A stretch of DNA of 64,000 nucleotides from Clostridium_AD sp050717635 (GCF_050717635.1 NZ_JBOITO010000036.1:124001-188000); one strand, 5' to 3'. Shown: positions 7,979 through 16,536, numbered from the stretch's first letter. Made by a program: numbers and translations. Notes: generated by a model from the letters alone, not told the origin.

Positions 7979-8524
7979 TTACTTATTACTTAAATCTACT
8001 TCAACCTCAATAATAGAATCTTCATTTTCATCAATAATTTCTACAGAAATTTTATCTACAATTGTGGTAAATTCTTCTTTAATAAGTTCAGTATCCTTAA
8101 ATGCTATATTTAAATCTTCTTTTGAAGTAAAACTACCTATTGTCATATGAGGCATAAATGTTTTATCGCTTAACCAATCAGGTTTATAGTTTTGTAAGAT
8201 TCCTTTATATAATTTTCTACTCAGTTCCTTTATTTGTTCATTACCTTGCTTTATGTCTAAAAATAGATACATACCTAAAGGGTTATCAATTTTTACTATT
8301 TCCTGTAAAGTCAATCTAAACTGTCTTGTTCCATCAAGTGCTTTCTTCAAATGTTCCTTAATTTCAATTGATGTAAGACTACTGTCAAAAGTAAACACTA
8401 AAGTAATGTGTGGTCTAACGTGATTTGCAATTGGGTCATATTTCTCTCTTATTTCATTTATAATATTAACATTTCCAAACTGTGGAAATATCATTATGGT
8501 TCTTTTCTTGATATTATAATTCAT
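7979..8524 (-). CDS. 2H phosphoesterase (LigT / 2'-5' RNA ligase-like)
   Basis: Two HxT motifs, HIT at residues 39-41 and HMT at 126-128, define the 2H phosphoesterase superfamily, which hydrolyses 2',3'-cyclic phosphates or 2'-5' bonds in RNA and small nucleotides. The 181-residue length fits a single-domain bacterial member. In an array full of nucleotide-processing enzymes it could act on modified nucleotides, but the substrate is not evident. Start is behind GAGGGGGA. Confidence 0.8.
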   Translation of the reverse strand: MNYNIKKRTIMIFPQFGNVNIINEIREKYDPIANHVRPHITLVFTFDSSLTSIEIKEHLKKALDGTRQFRLTLQEIVKIDNPLGMYLFLDIKQGNEQIKELSRKLYKGILQNYKPDWLSDKTFMPHMTIGSFTSKEDLNIAFKDTELIKEEFTTIVDKISVEIIDENEDSIIEVEVDLSNK

Positions 8525-8566
8525 CTTAATCCCCCTCAGTTTATAGTTATATTACTTCTCAATATT

Positions 8567-8625
8567 TAACGATTGTTCACCTATTACATAAGTACGATTA
8601 ATGCACTATTTATGATGATTTTGAA
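8567..8625 (-). repeat. Array intergenic element (attC-like?)
   Basis: The + strand reads AACGATTGTTCACCTATTAC, AAGTACGATTAATGCAC and TATTTATGATGATTTTG, in register with the elements at 5681 and 6371. Confidence 0.55.
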
Positions 8626-8636
8626 TCAAATCATGA

Positions 8637-9146
8637 TCATAATTCAATCCAATACCGCTGTGTTAATACTCCATTATCTGAAACTTGATTTTCCAATATT
8701 CCAATACAAGATTTAATAGTCTTTTCCGACGCAATATTATCAGCATCACATGTAAGTAAAACTTTTTTCATACCTAATTTTCTACATTCCTCCAATGCAA
8801 TTTTCAGCATTTCTTTAGCATAACCCTTTTTACGTTCAATTTTTCTTACACTATATCCAATATGTCCCCCATAATTATATAAATAATCATTTAATGTATG
8901 CCTTATATTTATCATACCAATTAATTTATTATCTTCCTCCCTAATTGCTAAGAATACACTTGCAGTTACTTCAGTATGTTTGGTACTCTCTTGTTCATTG
9001 TCCGATACAAATTTCATCCATTCTTCATAAATATCATATTTATCCAAATATGATGTACCCGCCAAATTATCACCATTTACCATAAAATCGTTTTTGTATT
9101 CTAAAACCTGGTGTTTATATTCAATAGATGGTCTTAATAATCTCAT
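8637..9146 (-). CDS. GNAT N-acetyltransferase
   Basis: The 169-residue enzyme shows the GNAT core: IGMINIRHTLNDYL near 92-105, GGHIGYSVRKIERKKGYAKE near 109-128 with the acetyl-CoA loop RKKGYA, and a C-terminal ASEKTIKSCIGIL segment. The subgroup with GGHIGY before the loop is common in Clostridium and Bacillus. A broken relative with the same IRHKL-GGHIG block lies at 30075-30243. The substrate is unknown. Confidence 0.85.
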   Translation of the reverse strand: MRLLRPSIEYKHQVLEYKNDFMVNGDNLAGTSYLDKYDIYEEWMKFVSDNEQESTKHTEVTASVFLAIREEDNKLIGMINIRHTLNDYLYNYGGHIGYSVRKIERKKGYAKEMLKIALEECRKLGMKKVLLTCDADNIASEKTIKSCIGILENQVSDNGVLTQRYWIEL

Positions 9147-9219
9147 AACATTCCTCCCTTATTGCTTATAATGTGAAATAACTCAACCTTAAATTGGAAT
9201 TTTACTCTTCACATATAAA

Positions 9220-9609
9220 TTATTTATTAAATGATCCAATTTCAATTAAATTACCTTCTGGGTCTGCTATATAGCAAGTACGTTGTCCCCAAGGTTCGGT
9301 TGTTGGCTCTAAAACAGATACTGCTCCTTTAGAAATAACTTCTTTGAATTTCAAGTCAACTGCCTTATAGTTTTCAACGCTTAATGCGATTTCATAATGT
9401 CCGTTTATTGTATCTGCATATCCAAATGATCTATTTGTCATCTTTTCAAAATCAGTCCTCCTATACAGCAAAAACAAAGTCCCATCCTTTTCTAAATATA
9501 CATTTGATGTGTTTTCATCTTCTTTTATTCCAAATTCTAATACATCCCTATAAAATCGAACCATAGTTGCCATATCTTTTACGAAAATTCCAAAGCCATC
9601 TAACTTCAT
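9220..9609 (-). CDS. VOC superfamily protein (glyoxalase/bleomycin-resistance fold)
   Basis: At 129 residues it is one full VOC module pair. It begins LDGFGIFVKDMATMVRFYRD and ends CYIADPEGNLIEIGSF, the usual glyoxalase/dioxygenase endings. Metal ligands or drug-binding residues cannot be assigned with confidence. Members detoxify methylglyoxal, fosfomycin or bleomycin-type drugs. It starts behind AAGGAGAATG. Confidence 0.8.
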   Translation of the reverse strand: MKLDGFGIFVKDMATMVRFYRDVLEFGIKEDENTSNVYLEKDGTLFLLYRRTDFEKMTNRSFGYADTINGHYEIALSVENYKAVDLKFKEVISKGAVSVLEPTTEPWGQRTCYIADPEGNLIEIGSFNK

Positions 9610-9683
9610 ACAATATCATTCTCCTTTTAAAATTATTATTTGTCGGTAAACATACATAAATAATCGTTAGCAAAGTAGTTTAC

Positions 9684-9740
9684 ACTATTCTTCATCAATC
9701 ATAGTTTTACAATAACGTAACAATATAAGAAGCTTACGTC
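9684..9740 (-). repeat. Array intergenic element (attC-like?)
   Basis: The + strand reads CTATTCTTCATCAATCATAG, TTTTACAATAACGTAAC and AATATAAGAAGCTTACG. The first block is identical to that in the element at 27789. AATAATCGTTAGC lies just before it, next to the downstream gene's start region. Confidence 0.6.
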
Positions 9741-9763
9741 ATAACTAAAAATGCTCTTATTTA

Positions 9764-10120
9764 CTATTTGATAGGTGAGGTTAGTTCAATATGATTTCCT
9801 TCACTATCAGCAAATTCTAATACCCATTTATTTTTTATATTTGTTAGTGGAAATACAATAGGGCAATTTAACAATAATAACCTTTCTTGAACCAATTTAA
9901 TATTATCTACTTCAAAACTTGGCAAACAGTTATCTCCATAAATGTGCATTTCATTTACTTTTTCATTAGCAAAAAGTCCAAATCGGAAACCTTTAATGTC
10001 AAACACGCTATATACATCATCATGTTCTGTAACTGTCTTATTTAATAAACTTTCATAAAATTTAATTGCACGTTCCATATCTCTAACACATATGTATAAT
10101 GAACTTATTCTAAACTCCAT
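9764..10120 (-). CDS. VOC superfamily protein
   Basis: The 118-residue protein has the VOC layout: ISSLYICVRDMERAIKFYES at the start and EFADSEGNHIELTSP at the end, with the terminal Glu of HIEL as a likely metal ligand. It differs from the neighbour at 9220 and is not a recent duplicate. It is probably a small-molecule detoxification or binding protein; the ligand is unknown. Confidence 0.8.
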   Translation of the reverse strand: MEFRISSLYICVRDMERAIKFYESLLNKTVTEHDDVYSVFDIKGFRFGLFANEKVNEMHIYGDNCLPSFEVDNIKLVQERLLLLNCPIVFPLTNIKNKWVLEFADSEGNHIELTSPIK

Positions 10121-10199
10121 ATTTATCCTCCATTATTTAACTAATATAATATTTTCCTCTTCAATTCATAAGAATATTGTGTATTAGATATACTAATAG

Positions 10200-10745
10200 T
10201 TACGCTAAACTTCTGTATCTTCTGTAATAGAAATAGCTATCACTTTCCATGTTGGGTTGTTTGTGTTTAATTGGTATTCGTTTTTCAAATAATTCAAAAC
10301 CGCATTTCTCTGCAAGGTGACAAGAAGGAATGTTTGCACAATCAATCGTCAATATAAGATACTTTATATCTGATACATCGAAACACCAACCCACTAAAGC
10401 ATTTACAGCTTCTTTTGCGTACCCATTTCTCTGATATTTTTCCGACATAAAATAGGCTATTTCAACTTCATTTACTGTATCTTCAAGACCCATACCTACC
10501 ATCCCAATAATTTCATCTGTATCAGGTAATGCAATTGCATATCTTTTATTCTCATAAACATCTGTTGAATCTTTTTGAGTTTGGTGCCAATCAATATACC
10601 CCCAAAAGGCTTTTGGTGAATCATTGTTTTCTGCCCAATCAGGCATAAATCGAAAAATGTTTTCCTCTCTAATAATCTGATAAAGGCTTTCTGCGTCTTT
10701 TCGCTCAAAATCTCTAATTGTTATATGGTTTGTTTCTATTCGCAT
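10200..10745 (-). CDS. GNAT N-acetyltransferase (RimJ/RimL type)
   Basis: A RimJ/RimL-type GNAT with ITIRDFERKDAESLYQIIR at the N-terminus, EVEIAYFMSEKYQRNGYAKE containing the acetyl-CoA loop QRNGYA, and an IPSCHLAEKCGF motif B. I place the start at the ATG at 10745, which follows GGGGGAGAAG (181 residues), rather than at an earlier in-frame codon. Single-gene cassette. Confidence 0.85.
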   Translation of the reverse strand: MRIETNHITIRDFERKDAESLYQIIREENIFRFMPDWAENNDSPKAFWGYIDWHQTQKDSTDVYENKRYAIALPDTDEIIGMVGMGLEDTVNEVEIAYFMSEKYQRNGYAKEAVNALVGWCFDVSDIKYLILTIDCANIPSCHLAEKCGFELFEKRIPIKHKQPNMESDSYFYYRRYRSLA

Positions 10746-10796
10746 ATTGCTCTTCTCCCCCATCGTATATAAATAATGTTTGCTTTATAATAATTT

Positions 10797-10846
10797 AACA
10801 GTTGTCTTATATCGTAGGTATTCGGTTGATGAACACTTTAAGAATG
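10797..10846 (-). repeat. Array intergenic element (attC-like?)
   Basis: The + strand reads TCTTATATCGTAGGTATTCG, GTTGATGAACAC and TTTAAGAATGTTAT. It shares the GTTGATGAA..TTTAAGAA blocks with the element at 26587. Confidence 0.5.
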
Positions 10847-11359
10847 TTATAAATTATCAAGGTTTTTAATCCTTTGTTTTACGTATTTCTTTAATGTTGC
10901 AACGTGCATAGGATAAAAAGATTTTTCATTGCTTTCCAATAAATCTTGCAACTCTTTTATTGACATCCATCTAATATTTTTTGTTTCATTTGTCTTTTTT
11001 AATAATTCTCCTTTGGCCTTACAGATAAATGTTTGTACCATTACGGGGTATGTCCCTTGAATATTCTGACTACATGAAAATGGTGTATAACTTATAACTT
11101 TATAATCATTTTCTTGAAAAATTATTGTTTGGTTTTCACCTTCGATGTATGTAACTTCCAATCCTGTTTCTTCCCTAATTTCTCTTCTCAAACAATCAAA
11201 AACATTTTCAAACTCTCTTATCTTACCTGTAGGGATTTCAATCAATCCTGCCTCTGTTTTAGCATCATCCTTATACCTATCTTGAACTAATATATAGCCT
11301 ATTTTATCTATGTTTTTCTCGATTATTCCACCTACGCCAGGTATAGAAAATAGTTCCAT
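10847..11359 (-). CDS. Nudix hydrolase
   Basis: A perfect Nudix box spans GKIREFE, seven residues, then REIREETGL (roughly residues 46-68 of 170). The fold is an ADP-ribose-pyrophosphatase-like Nudix domain. Enzymes of this family cleave nucleoside diphosphate-X compounds; the substrate cannot be read from the sequence. The start at 11359 follows GAGGAAGTG. Single-gene unit. Confidence 0.85.
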   Translation of the reverse strand: MELFSIPGVGGIIEKNIDKIGYILVQDRYKDDAKTEAGLIEIPTGKIREFENVFDCLRREIREETGLEVTYIEGENQTIIFQENDYKVISYTPFSCSQNIQGTYPVMVQTFICKAKGELLKKTNETKNIRWMSIKELQDLLESNEKSFYPMHVATLKKYVKQRIKNLDNL

Positions 11360-11444
11360 AATTCCACACTTCCTCTCTCCTCTAATGTTTAGTAATAAAA
11401 TTCAATCATCTCTATTAAAAAATTATGAACTCATTACGCTAAAT

Positions 11445-11918
11445 CTAATGTTCCAAACAGATTCCAAATTCAAGTTTAAGTTTTTCGTACCTATTTTTTT
11501 CATGTGCCATGATTTCAAACATAGGATTATACAGGCAGTGCTGAAATACATCTGCATCTATTAAAACTTCATTAAAATCAGAATGTACGACTTCTTTTTC
11601 ACTGTGGGTATAAATAGCATCGCTAATCATTTTAGTCTCATAATCATTTGTTATACGCAATGATTTCAATATTTCTCTTGCCAAGATAGCACCTTCATGT
11701 GCATGGTCTTTTGTGTCCATTTTAGCATATGAATATATGTCATGAAGCATACCTGCCATTGTTGCAAGTTCAGCGTTTTCACCACGCTTTAGTGCAATTA
11801 ATGCACAAGATTGAGCAACACCATATAAATGTGAATAAGCACATCTTCTCGCTTCAACATCTGTCATATTCAAAAGTATTTCATCAATATATTTTCTTAA
11901 AATTTCAATTCTGTTCAT
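11445..11918 (-). CDS. HD-domain phosphohydrolase
   Basis: The 157-residue protein has the HD-domain pattern. It has an early His in YSHLYGVAQ, the HD pair in AGMLHDIYSYA near residue 60, HAHEGA near 73 and a late Asp in LIDADVFQH. Such domains are metal-dependent phosphatases or phosphodiesterases acting on nucleotides. It lies 50 bases downstream of the GNAT gene at 11969-12496, so the two may be co-transcribed. Confidence 0.75.
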   Translation of the reverse strand: MNRIEILRKYIDEILLNMTDVEARRCAYSHLYGVAQSCALIALKRGENAELATMAGMLHDIYSYAKMDTKDHAHEGAILAREILKSLRITNDYETKMISDAIYTHSEKEVVHSDFNEVLIDADVFQHCLYNPMFEIMAHEKNRYEKLKLEFGICLEH

Positions 11919-11968
11919 AAACGTTTCACCCCATCAATTATAATTAATATTTACTTTGGAAGATTATC

Positions 11969-12496
11969 TCATAGTAATTTTTCATATAGTCTAAACCAGT
12001 CCAACCCGTAGTTTCCGAGTCCCAAGTCAACTGTATCAACATATCTAAACCCACATTTTTCATACAACCTAATGGCAGGTATATTACCTTCGTAAACATC
12101 TAACCTAATTGATTTAGCTTGTGACTTTATACTGTGTTCAATAGAAAAATCCATTAATGCTTTGCCTACACCACATTTCAAAAATTTTGGATGAACTACA
12201 AATGTATATACAACAAAAGTATCTGAATAGTCAGACTCAAATCCCCATTTAGCTTTATAATACGCAGGTTCTGGTTCATGGCTTAAAATAACAGAACCAA
12301 CGATTTTTCTATTATGTTTTGCTACATAGAGATTACCATGTTTAACTCCATCAATTGCATTTTGCCGAACAGGATATATACTCTTTTTCCATCCAGGGTA
12401 GTTTATTTCTTTTTCCAAATGGTCATTTAAATCGTTATAAAGCTGTTCTAATTCATCAATATCATTTGCTTCTCCTAATTCAAAGATTATACTCAT
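11969..12496 (-). CDS. GNAT N-acetyltransferase
   Basis: This GNAT has VYTFVVHPKFLKCGVGKALMD, whose acetyl-CoA loop is KCGVGKA, followed by IRLDVYEGNIPAIRLYEKCG. I choose the ATG at 12496 behind GGAGGG (175 residues); a longer frame adds 15 residues but has no ribosome binding site. The layout suggests the general amino-group acetyltransferase class. Substrate unknown. Confidence 0.85.
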   Translation of the reverse strand: MSIIFELGEANDIDELEQLYNDLNDHLEKEINYPGWKKSIYPVRQNAIDGVKHGNLYVAKHNRKIVGSVILSHEPEPAYYKAKWGFESDYSDTFVVYTFVVHPKFLKCGVGKALMDFSIEHSIKSQAKSIRLDVYEGNIPAIRLYEKCGFRYVDTVDLGLGNYGLDWFRLYEKLL

Positions 12497-12628
12497 ATGT
12501 GTATCCCTCCAATTATAATATCCCCATTTTTTTATACACATTTTATCATTCCATTTAAATATTTACGATTGTGACACAATATTATTACGACTGCAAAATA
12601 ACATGTGAGTAAATTATACTTATTAACT

Positions 12629-12850
12629 TTATTGTTTCTTCTTATTTTTGTCTGCTATAGCATCCATTGATGCTCCAATGGCAACACCTAAAGCAATACC
12701 AATAGATATATTATCCATTGATGCACCAATAGCAACACCTACAGCAATACCAATAGCGAGGTAAGTCCCCTTTGCAGATAGCTTGTTTTTAGCTACTTTT
12801 TTATTTTCATCACTGCCGTCTCTATCGTTATTCTTTTCTAAATCAGTCAT
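12629..12850 (-). CDS. Glycine-zipper-like small membrane protein
   Basis: The 73-residue product has a charged N-terminal third and two near-identical hydrophobic repeats, each ending GVAIGASMD, with spaced Gly/Ala residues typical of glycine-zipper helices. It ends in a KNKKKQ tail. It probably inserts or packs in the membrane as a helical pair. No catalytic function is evident. Starts behind AGGAGGGC. Confidence 0.6.
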   Translation of the reverse strand: MTDLEKNNDRDGSDENKKVAKNKLSAKGTYLAIGIAVGVAIGASMDNISIGIALGVAIGASMDAIADKNKKKQ

Positions 12851-12879
12851 AGTGAAGCCCTCCTAATATTTCTCATAAT

Positions 12880-12940
12880 CTAACTATTGTTCAAGTATCC
12901 TATATTTAAGATTAATAAAGCACTTATGAAGGATGTGAAC
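12880..12940 (-). repeat. Array intergenic element, divergent copy
   Basis: The + strand reads TAACTATTGTTCAAGTATCC, then AAGATTAATAAAGCAC and TTATGAAGGATGTGAAC. Only the outer blocks match other elements. Between 12941 and 13185 I see no gene or other structure. Confidence 0.4.
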
Positions 12941-13185
12941 TAATATTATGTTTTATTTGTTCTTTTTATATTGTTCGACTCTCCTTTATTTTATCTTTTC
13001 ATTTAATCATTAAATGACTGTGCTTCATATCTACACTTCTATGGCTAATACGATTATACTTTAAATCAGAACCATTACAGAATATTATACCAATTTAATA
13101 TTATATTACCATAACATTGCACTAAAATAAAGATAGATCATTCCTAAGCTCTACTATTTAATCTCCCTATTCTACTACAAACAAA

Positions 13186-13213
13186 AACGCCACAAACTTT
13201 ATCTTGTGACGTT
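13186..13213 (-). terminator. Intrinsic terminator of the methyltransferase cassette
   Basis: On the minus strand AACGTCACAA pairs with TTGTGGCGTT (ten pairs including one G-T) and is followed directly by TTTTGTTTG. It lies 45 bases after the methyltransferase stop. Confidence 0.75.
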
Positions 13214-13258
13214 TCATATAAATCAGTGTGATTTACTCTAACTAATATTATATTTGAT

Positions 13259-14023
13259 TTACTGGTTAATCTTTTGAGCAACAATAACAAATCTATGCTG
13301 TTTACTTTCAACAAACCCTTGTTGATCAACTATTGATTGCAATTGACATAATTGATTAAAACAATTATCAACAGTGAAGCTTGGAAATTCCCATTCAATA
13401 ATCTTTGCATAATAAACCAAAGCCCCTACATCAAAAAAATATTGTTTAGGAAAACATTCATCCGACTCTAAAATACTCATACTTTTATTTTGAATTAAAA
13501 TTAGATTATTTTTTAATGTATGCTCATTATAAGTAATTTCTTTTAAATCACCTGTTAAAAGGCTTCGTAATTCCTTGTTGTTTAATCCGCCAACTTGCTG
13601 TGTAATAAACAACCCCTTCGGCTTTAACAATCGGTATACTTCGTTGATGTCAAAAGACGCTTGTCTATTTATTATGATGTCAAACATATTGTCTTCAAAT
13701 GGCATGTAATTATCATTGAAAACCTGTCTAACATCGACTCCAAGTGGCATTAGTGTGCTTTTGCACAGTTCAAAGTTAGGAGGATATGCCTCTGTCGCAA
13801 ACGTATTATTATAAGGGTGCTTTATAGTCAACAGATGTTCACCACCCCCAGTTCCCATATCCAATAAAATTGAATTGGTATTTAAATATTGTTGAACTAT
13901 CTTGTCATAATTCCAAGGCAATGATTCTTCTGATTTTCTATCACTGATATATGAAAAATCCCACCCTTGAAACGTCTTTTTTTCTTCCGACAACCAGTAT
14001 TCTTTTAACTTTATATATTCCAT
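13259..14023 (-). CDS. SAM-dependent methyltransferase under leader control
   Basis: The 254-residue class I methyltransferase has its SAM-binding motif LLDMGTGGGEHL near residues 53-64 and a motif-IV-like NRQASFDINEVYRLLKPKG region near 118-136. It is not an obvious Erm (the Erm motif NIPY is absent), so the target could be rRNA or a small molecule. Its ribosome binding site, AAAAGGAG, overlaps a hairpin, and a leader ORF lies upstream. This is the layout of inducible ribosome-targeting-drug resistance genes. The gene has its own terminator, so the unit is self-contained. Confidence 0.75.
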   Translation of the reverse strand: MEYIKLKEYWLSEEKKTFQGWDFSYISDRKSEESLPWNYDKIVQQYLNTNSILLDMGTGGGEHLLTIKHPYNNTFATEAYPPNFELCKSTLMPLGVDVRQVFNDNYMPFEDNMFDIIINRQASFDINEVYRLLKPKGLFITQQVGGLNNKELRSLLTGDLKEITYNEHTLKNNLILIQNKSMSILESDECFPKQYFFDVGALVYYAKIIEWEFPSFTVDNCFNQLCQLQSIVDQQGFVESKQHRFVIVAQKINQ

Positions 14024-14134
14024 ACCATAAACTCCTTTTCATAATTGATTTTGATGAAAAGCAGTGCAGTTAACTGATACCAAATTTAGTTATCTCGGCA
14101 CAATCTGCTATCAGATTATATTATCTGCACCGAG
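14024..14134 (-). promoter_or_regulatory. Putative translational attenuator
   Basis: Three pairings can be read on the minus strand. Positions 14134-14130 and 14098-14094 (CTCGG with CCGAG) close a stem of about ten pairs that includes the end of the leader ORF. The same 5' arm (GGTGCAGATAA) can instead pair with TTAACTGCACTG at 14073-14062. A third stem, CTTTTCAT (14061-14054) with ATGAAAAG (14042-14035), abuts and partly covers the methyltransferase ribosome binding site. Mutually exclusive stems with the last covering a start region are the hallmark of erm-type attenuation. The pairing is seen by eye, and regulation is inferred. Confidence 0.6.
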
Positions 14135-14160
14135 TAATTAATTCGCTTTATTCTTTTCAT
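14116..14160 (-). CDS. Leader peptide, 14 residues
   Basis: AAGGAGGTGA lies at ideal distance before an ATG at 14160. The ORF encodes MKRIKRINYSVQII and ends inside the first attenuator stem. A very strong ribosome binding site on so short an ORF, followed by hairpins and then a methyltransferase, indicates a stalling leader peptide. It does not resemble the ErmC leader in sequence, so the inducing drug cannot be guessed. Confidence 0.6.
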   Translation of the reverse strand: MKRIKRINYSVQII

Positions 14161-14292
14161 AAGGTCACCTCCTTACATAAATTGTATTAAATAATATTAC
14201 AATAAAGTACCGTATATGACTATAACCATTGATACCATCTTCAATAGTGTTGCAACGTAAAAACTAACATTTTATATAAAATCTTTCTTTAC

Positions 14293-15285
14293 CTAATTAC
14301 CAATAATGGTTACCTTCTTATTTGTAGCGTCAAGTTCAATCTGACATCCAATAGGTAGAGTCATCATTGGATGTGTATGACAGCAATCAAAATCTGCAAT
14401 GAATGGTAACTTTTTATCTCCCATTACTTCTAATAATATTTCATATGGTTTTCTGCCCGTCTTCATGTCATCAAATAATTCATGCTTTCCAAGTATAATC
14501 CCAGAAATTCTATCAAATACGCCGTTTACTTTTAGAAATGAAAAACTTCTTTCGATCGTTGCAGAATCTTTTAAAGAATCTTCTATAAAAAGTATATCTC
14601 CATCGTTTATTTCAGGCATGTATTTACTACCCCATATACCCTGCATTGTATTCAGATTTCCACCTATTACTCTGCCTCTAACGTTTCCCCCGTAGACTGT
14701 AATCCATTGATTTCTTCTTCTTTCTTTGCTCCTATCTTGTGTTTCAAAGTTAAGGTGTTCATCTGTCCAGTATTCAGGAGTTTCAAAGACATAAGTAGTT
14801 TTCATTTTATCCATAGTGATTTCTTTAAAATATTTATAAGTAGAATCAACATATGGTGGTAGTTCTCCAAATGAAGCCACTAATGCAGGTCCATAGTATG
14901 TAGTTAATCCTGTTTGTGCATATATGGCAAGTAGAATTGCTGTAACATCTGAATATCCTATTATTATTTTAGGGTGTCTTTTAAATTCATCATAATCTAT
15001 ATAAGGAAGAATTGAATTTGAGTTCATGCCCCCTATTGTAGCCATAATACATTTTACTTCTGGGTTTCTAATTAAATTATTTAATTCCTCTGCTCTTTGC
15101 ATAATACTTCCAGACCTGTAGAAGTCATATTTTCCAGTTAGGCTTCCCTCTATTATTTTAAAGCCCTTACTCTGTAAATATTTCTTAGCTTTATCAAACC
15201 TATTTGGGCATGAATATGTTATAGGCGATGATGGTGAAAAAATACCAATGGAATCACCCGATTTTAATTTTGTTATATTATTCAT
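14293..15285 (-). CDS. LD-carboxypeptidase / MccF-like peptidase, copy B
   Basis: The complete 330-residue S66-family enzyme has its nucleophile in GYSD (Ser112), a Glu-containing IEDSLKDSATIE segment near 233-246 and the His in CHTHPMMTLPIG near 304-315, giving the Ser-Glu-His triad. Length fits MccF and LdcA. It either recycles murein tetrapeptides or inactivates aminoacyl-nucleotide toxins. The GNAT and rpiA genes lie immediately upstream with gaps of 18 and 39 bases, so the three are probably one transcript. Copy A lies at the left edge of the window. Confidence 0.9.
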   Translation of the reverse strand: MNNITKLKSGDSIGIFSPSSPITYSCPNRFDKAKKYLQSKGFKIIEGSLTGKYDFYRSGSIMQRAEELNNLIRNPEVKCIMATIGGMNSNSILPYIDYDEFKRHPKIIIGYSDVTAILLAIYAQTGLTTYYGPALVASFGELPPYVDSTYKYFKEITMDKMKTTYVFETPEYWTDEHLNFETQDRSKERRRNQWITVYGGNVRGRVIGGNLNTMQGIWGSKYMPEINDGDILFIEDSLKDSATIERSFSFLKVNGVFDRISGIILGKHELFDDMKTGRKPYEILLEVMGDKKLPFIADFDCCHTHPMMTLPIGCQIELDATNKKVTIIGN

Positions 15286-15303
15286 TTTGTCCCCCCATTT
15301 AAA

Positions 15304-15825
15304 TTATTGAATTATTGAATTAATAAGTTCCCAGTAAATCAAATCGTGGTCCCGACTAATTTCTCTCATACCAACTTTTTCTAATGTTCGTGCAGAAGAT
15401 TTATTGCTAATCAAACAATCTGCACGTATATATTTAACACTATGTTGAAAACTTAACCAATTCACAATAGCTTTTAATGCCTCAAAGGCAAATCCCTTTC
15501 CCCTTTCCCGTTCTACTAACCCAAAGCCAACTTCAACTTCGCCTTCTGCATTAGGTTTTCCATGAAACCCTATATCACCAACTACTCGCATATTGTCTTT
15601 TTTTACAATCATCCAAAATTCAAATCCACTTGGTTTCTTATCCTTTTCTAATGAGTCATTTATAATAGGCAAAATATCCAAAGTGTCTTTTGTAGGCCAG
15701 TTTTTATCTGTTTTTATTCCGAGCTTCTCAATTTCTTTACTGCTTCCCTCTAATAGAGATTGAGTTATTTCAAGTATTACAGGTACTATTAATAATCTTT
15801 CTGTATGTATGTTTTTTAAATTCAT
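15304..15825 (-). CDS. GNAT N-acetyltransferase (RimJ/RimL type), copy B
   Basis: This intact RimJ/RimL-like enzyme has IHTERLLIVPVILE at the start, EVGFGLVERERGKGFAFE with the acetyl-CoA loop near the middle, and SNKSSARTLEKVGM motif B. The ATG at 15825 sits 9 bases behind GGTGG (173 residues). It is coupled to the MccF-like gene in both copies of the duplicated block. RimL/MccE-type GNATs can acetylate processed microcin C, so a shared detoxification role is plausible but not shown. Confidence 0.85.
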   Translation of the reverse strand: MNLKNIHTERLLIVPVILEITQSLLEGSSKEIEKLGIKTDKNWPTKDTLDILPIINDSLEKDKKPSGFEFWMIVKKDNMRVVGDIGFHGKPNAEGEVEVGFGLVERERGKGFAFEALKAIVNWLSFQHSVKYIRADCLISNKSSARTLEKVGMREISRDHDLIYWELINSIIQ

Positions 15826-15864
15826 TTTATTTTCCACCTTTCAACACTTACTTGGAAATGCGTA

Positions 15865-16536
15865 TTATTTACTTATAATTTCAACCGTATTTTCTCTTCC
15901 AATTATGATTGTGTTAGCAATATTAAGAAATAACCCTGTATCAACGACCCCAGGAATTAACTTTATCATTTTTTCTAATGCATATGGATTTTCTATCTTT
16001 TGAATGAATAAGTCAATTATATAATGCTGTCCATCAGTAATATAATAATCATCGTTATATCTTCTAATAACTGGGTTTAACTTTAGTTCTTTTAACCTAT
16101 TCAAAATTTGATGATATGCAAATGGCACAACCTCAATAGGGAGAGGAAACTTTCCAAGCGATTGCACCATTTTATTTTCACTAACCACCCATATCACTTT
16201 TCTTGATGAAGTAGCAACTAATTTTTCATATAATAATGCCCCTCCACCTCCTTTTATTCCATTGAGTAAAATATCAACTTCATCTGCACCGTCTATTGTC
16301 AAATCAATATAATCTACCTTATCAAAAGGAATTACAGTTATTCCTAATTGTTGAGCAAGTTGAGTAGTTGAACTTGAAGTAGAAACTGCTTTAATATTTA
16401 ATCCCTCTTTTACTTTTTCAGATAATTTTACAATTGTATGATAAACCGTTGAACCAGTTCCAAGACCAATAATCATACCATCTTTAATAAACTCAACTGC
16501 TTTTTCCCCTGCCCTTTTTTTACAATCCATTTTCAT
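15865..16536 (-). CDS. rpiA: Ribose-5-phosphate isomerase A
   Basis: The 223-residue enzyme has the family signatures GLGTGSTVYHTIVKL near 24-38, TIDGADEVD near 81-89 and KGGGGALLYEKLVA near 95-108. RpiA interconverts ribose-5-phosphate and ribulose-5-phosphate in the pentose phosphate pathway. Finding it among accessory cassettes is odd; it could be a second copy, or an isomerase for a modified sugar phosphate. It is followed at short distance by the GNAT and MccF-like genes. Confidence 0.9.
   Translation of the reverse strand: MKMDCKKRAGEKAVEFIKDGMIIGLGTGSTVYHTIVKLSEKVKEGLNIKAVSTSSSTTQLAQQLGITVIPFDKVDYIDLTIDGADEVDILLNGIKGGGGALLYEKLVATSSRKVIWVVSENKMVQSLGKFPLPIEVVPFAYHQILNRLKELKLNPVIRRYNDDYYITDGQHYIIDLFIQKIENPYALEKMIKLIPGVVDTGLFLNIANTIIIGRENTVEIISK

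Noticed and set aside
13144..13329. A 61-codon ORF overlapping the methyltransferase 3' end
   Set aside because: It overlaps both the terminator and the well-supported methyltransferase frame, and has no family features.
13259..14023. Erm rRNA methyltransferase
   Set aside because: The NIPY/NLPY motif and Erm size pattern are absent, so only the regulatory layout is Erm-like.
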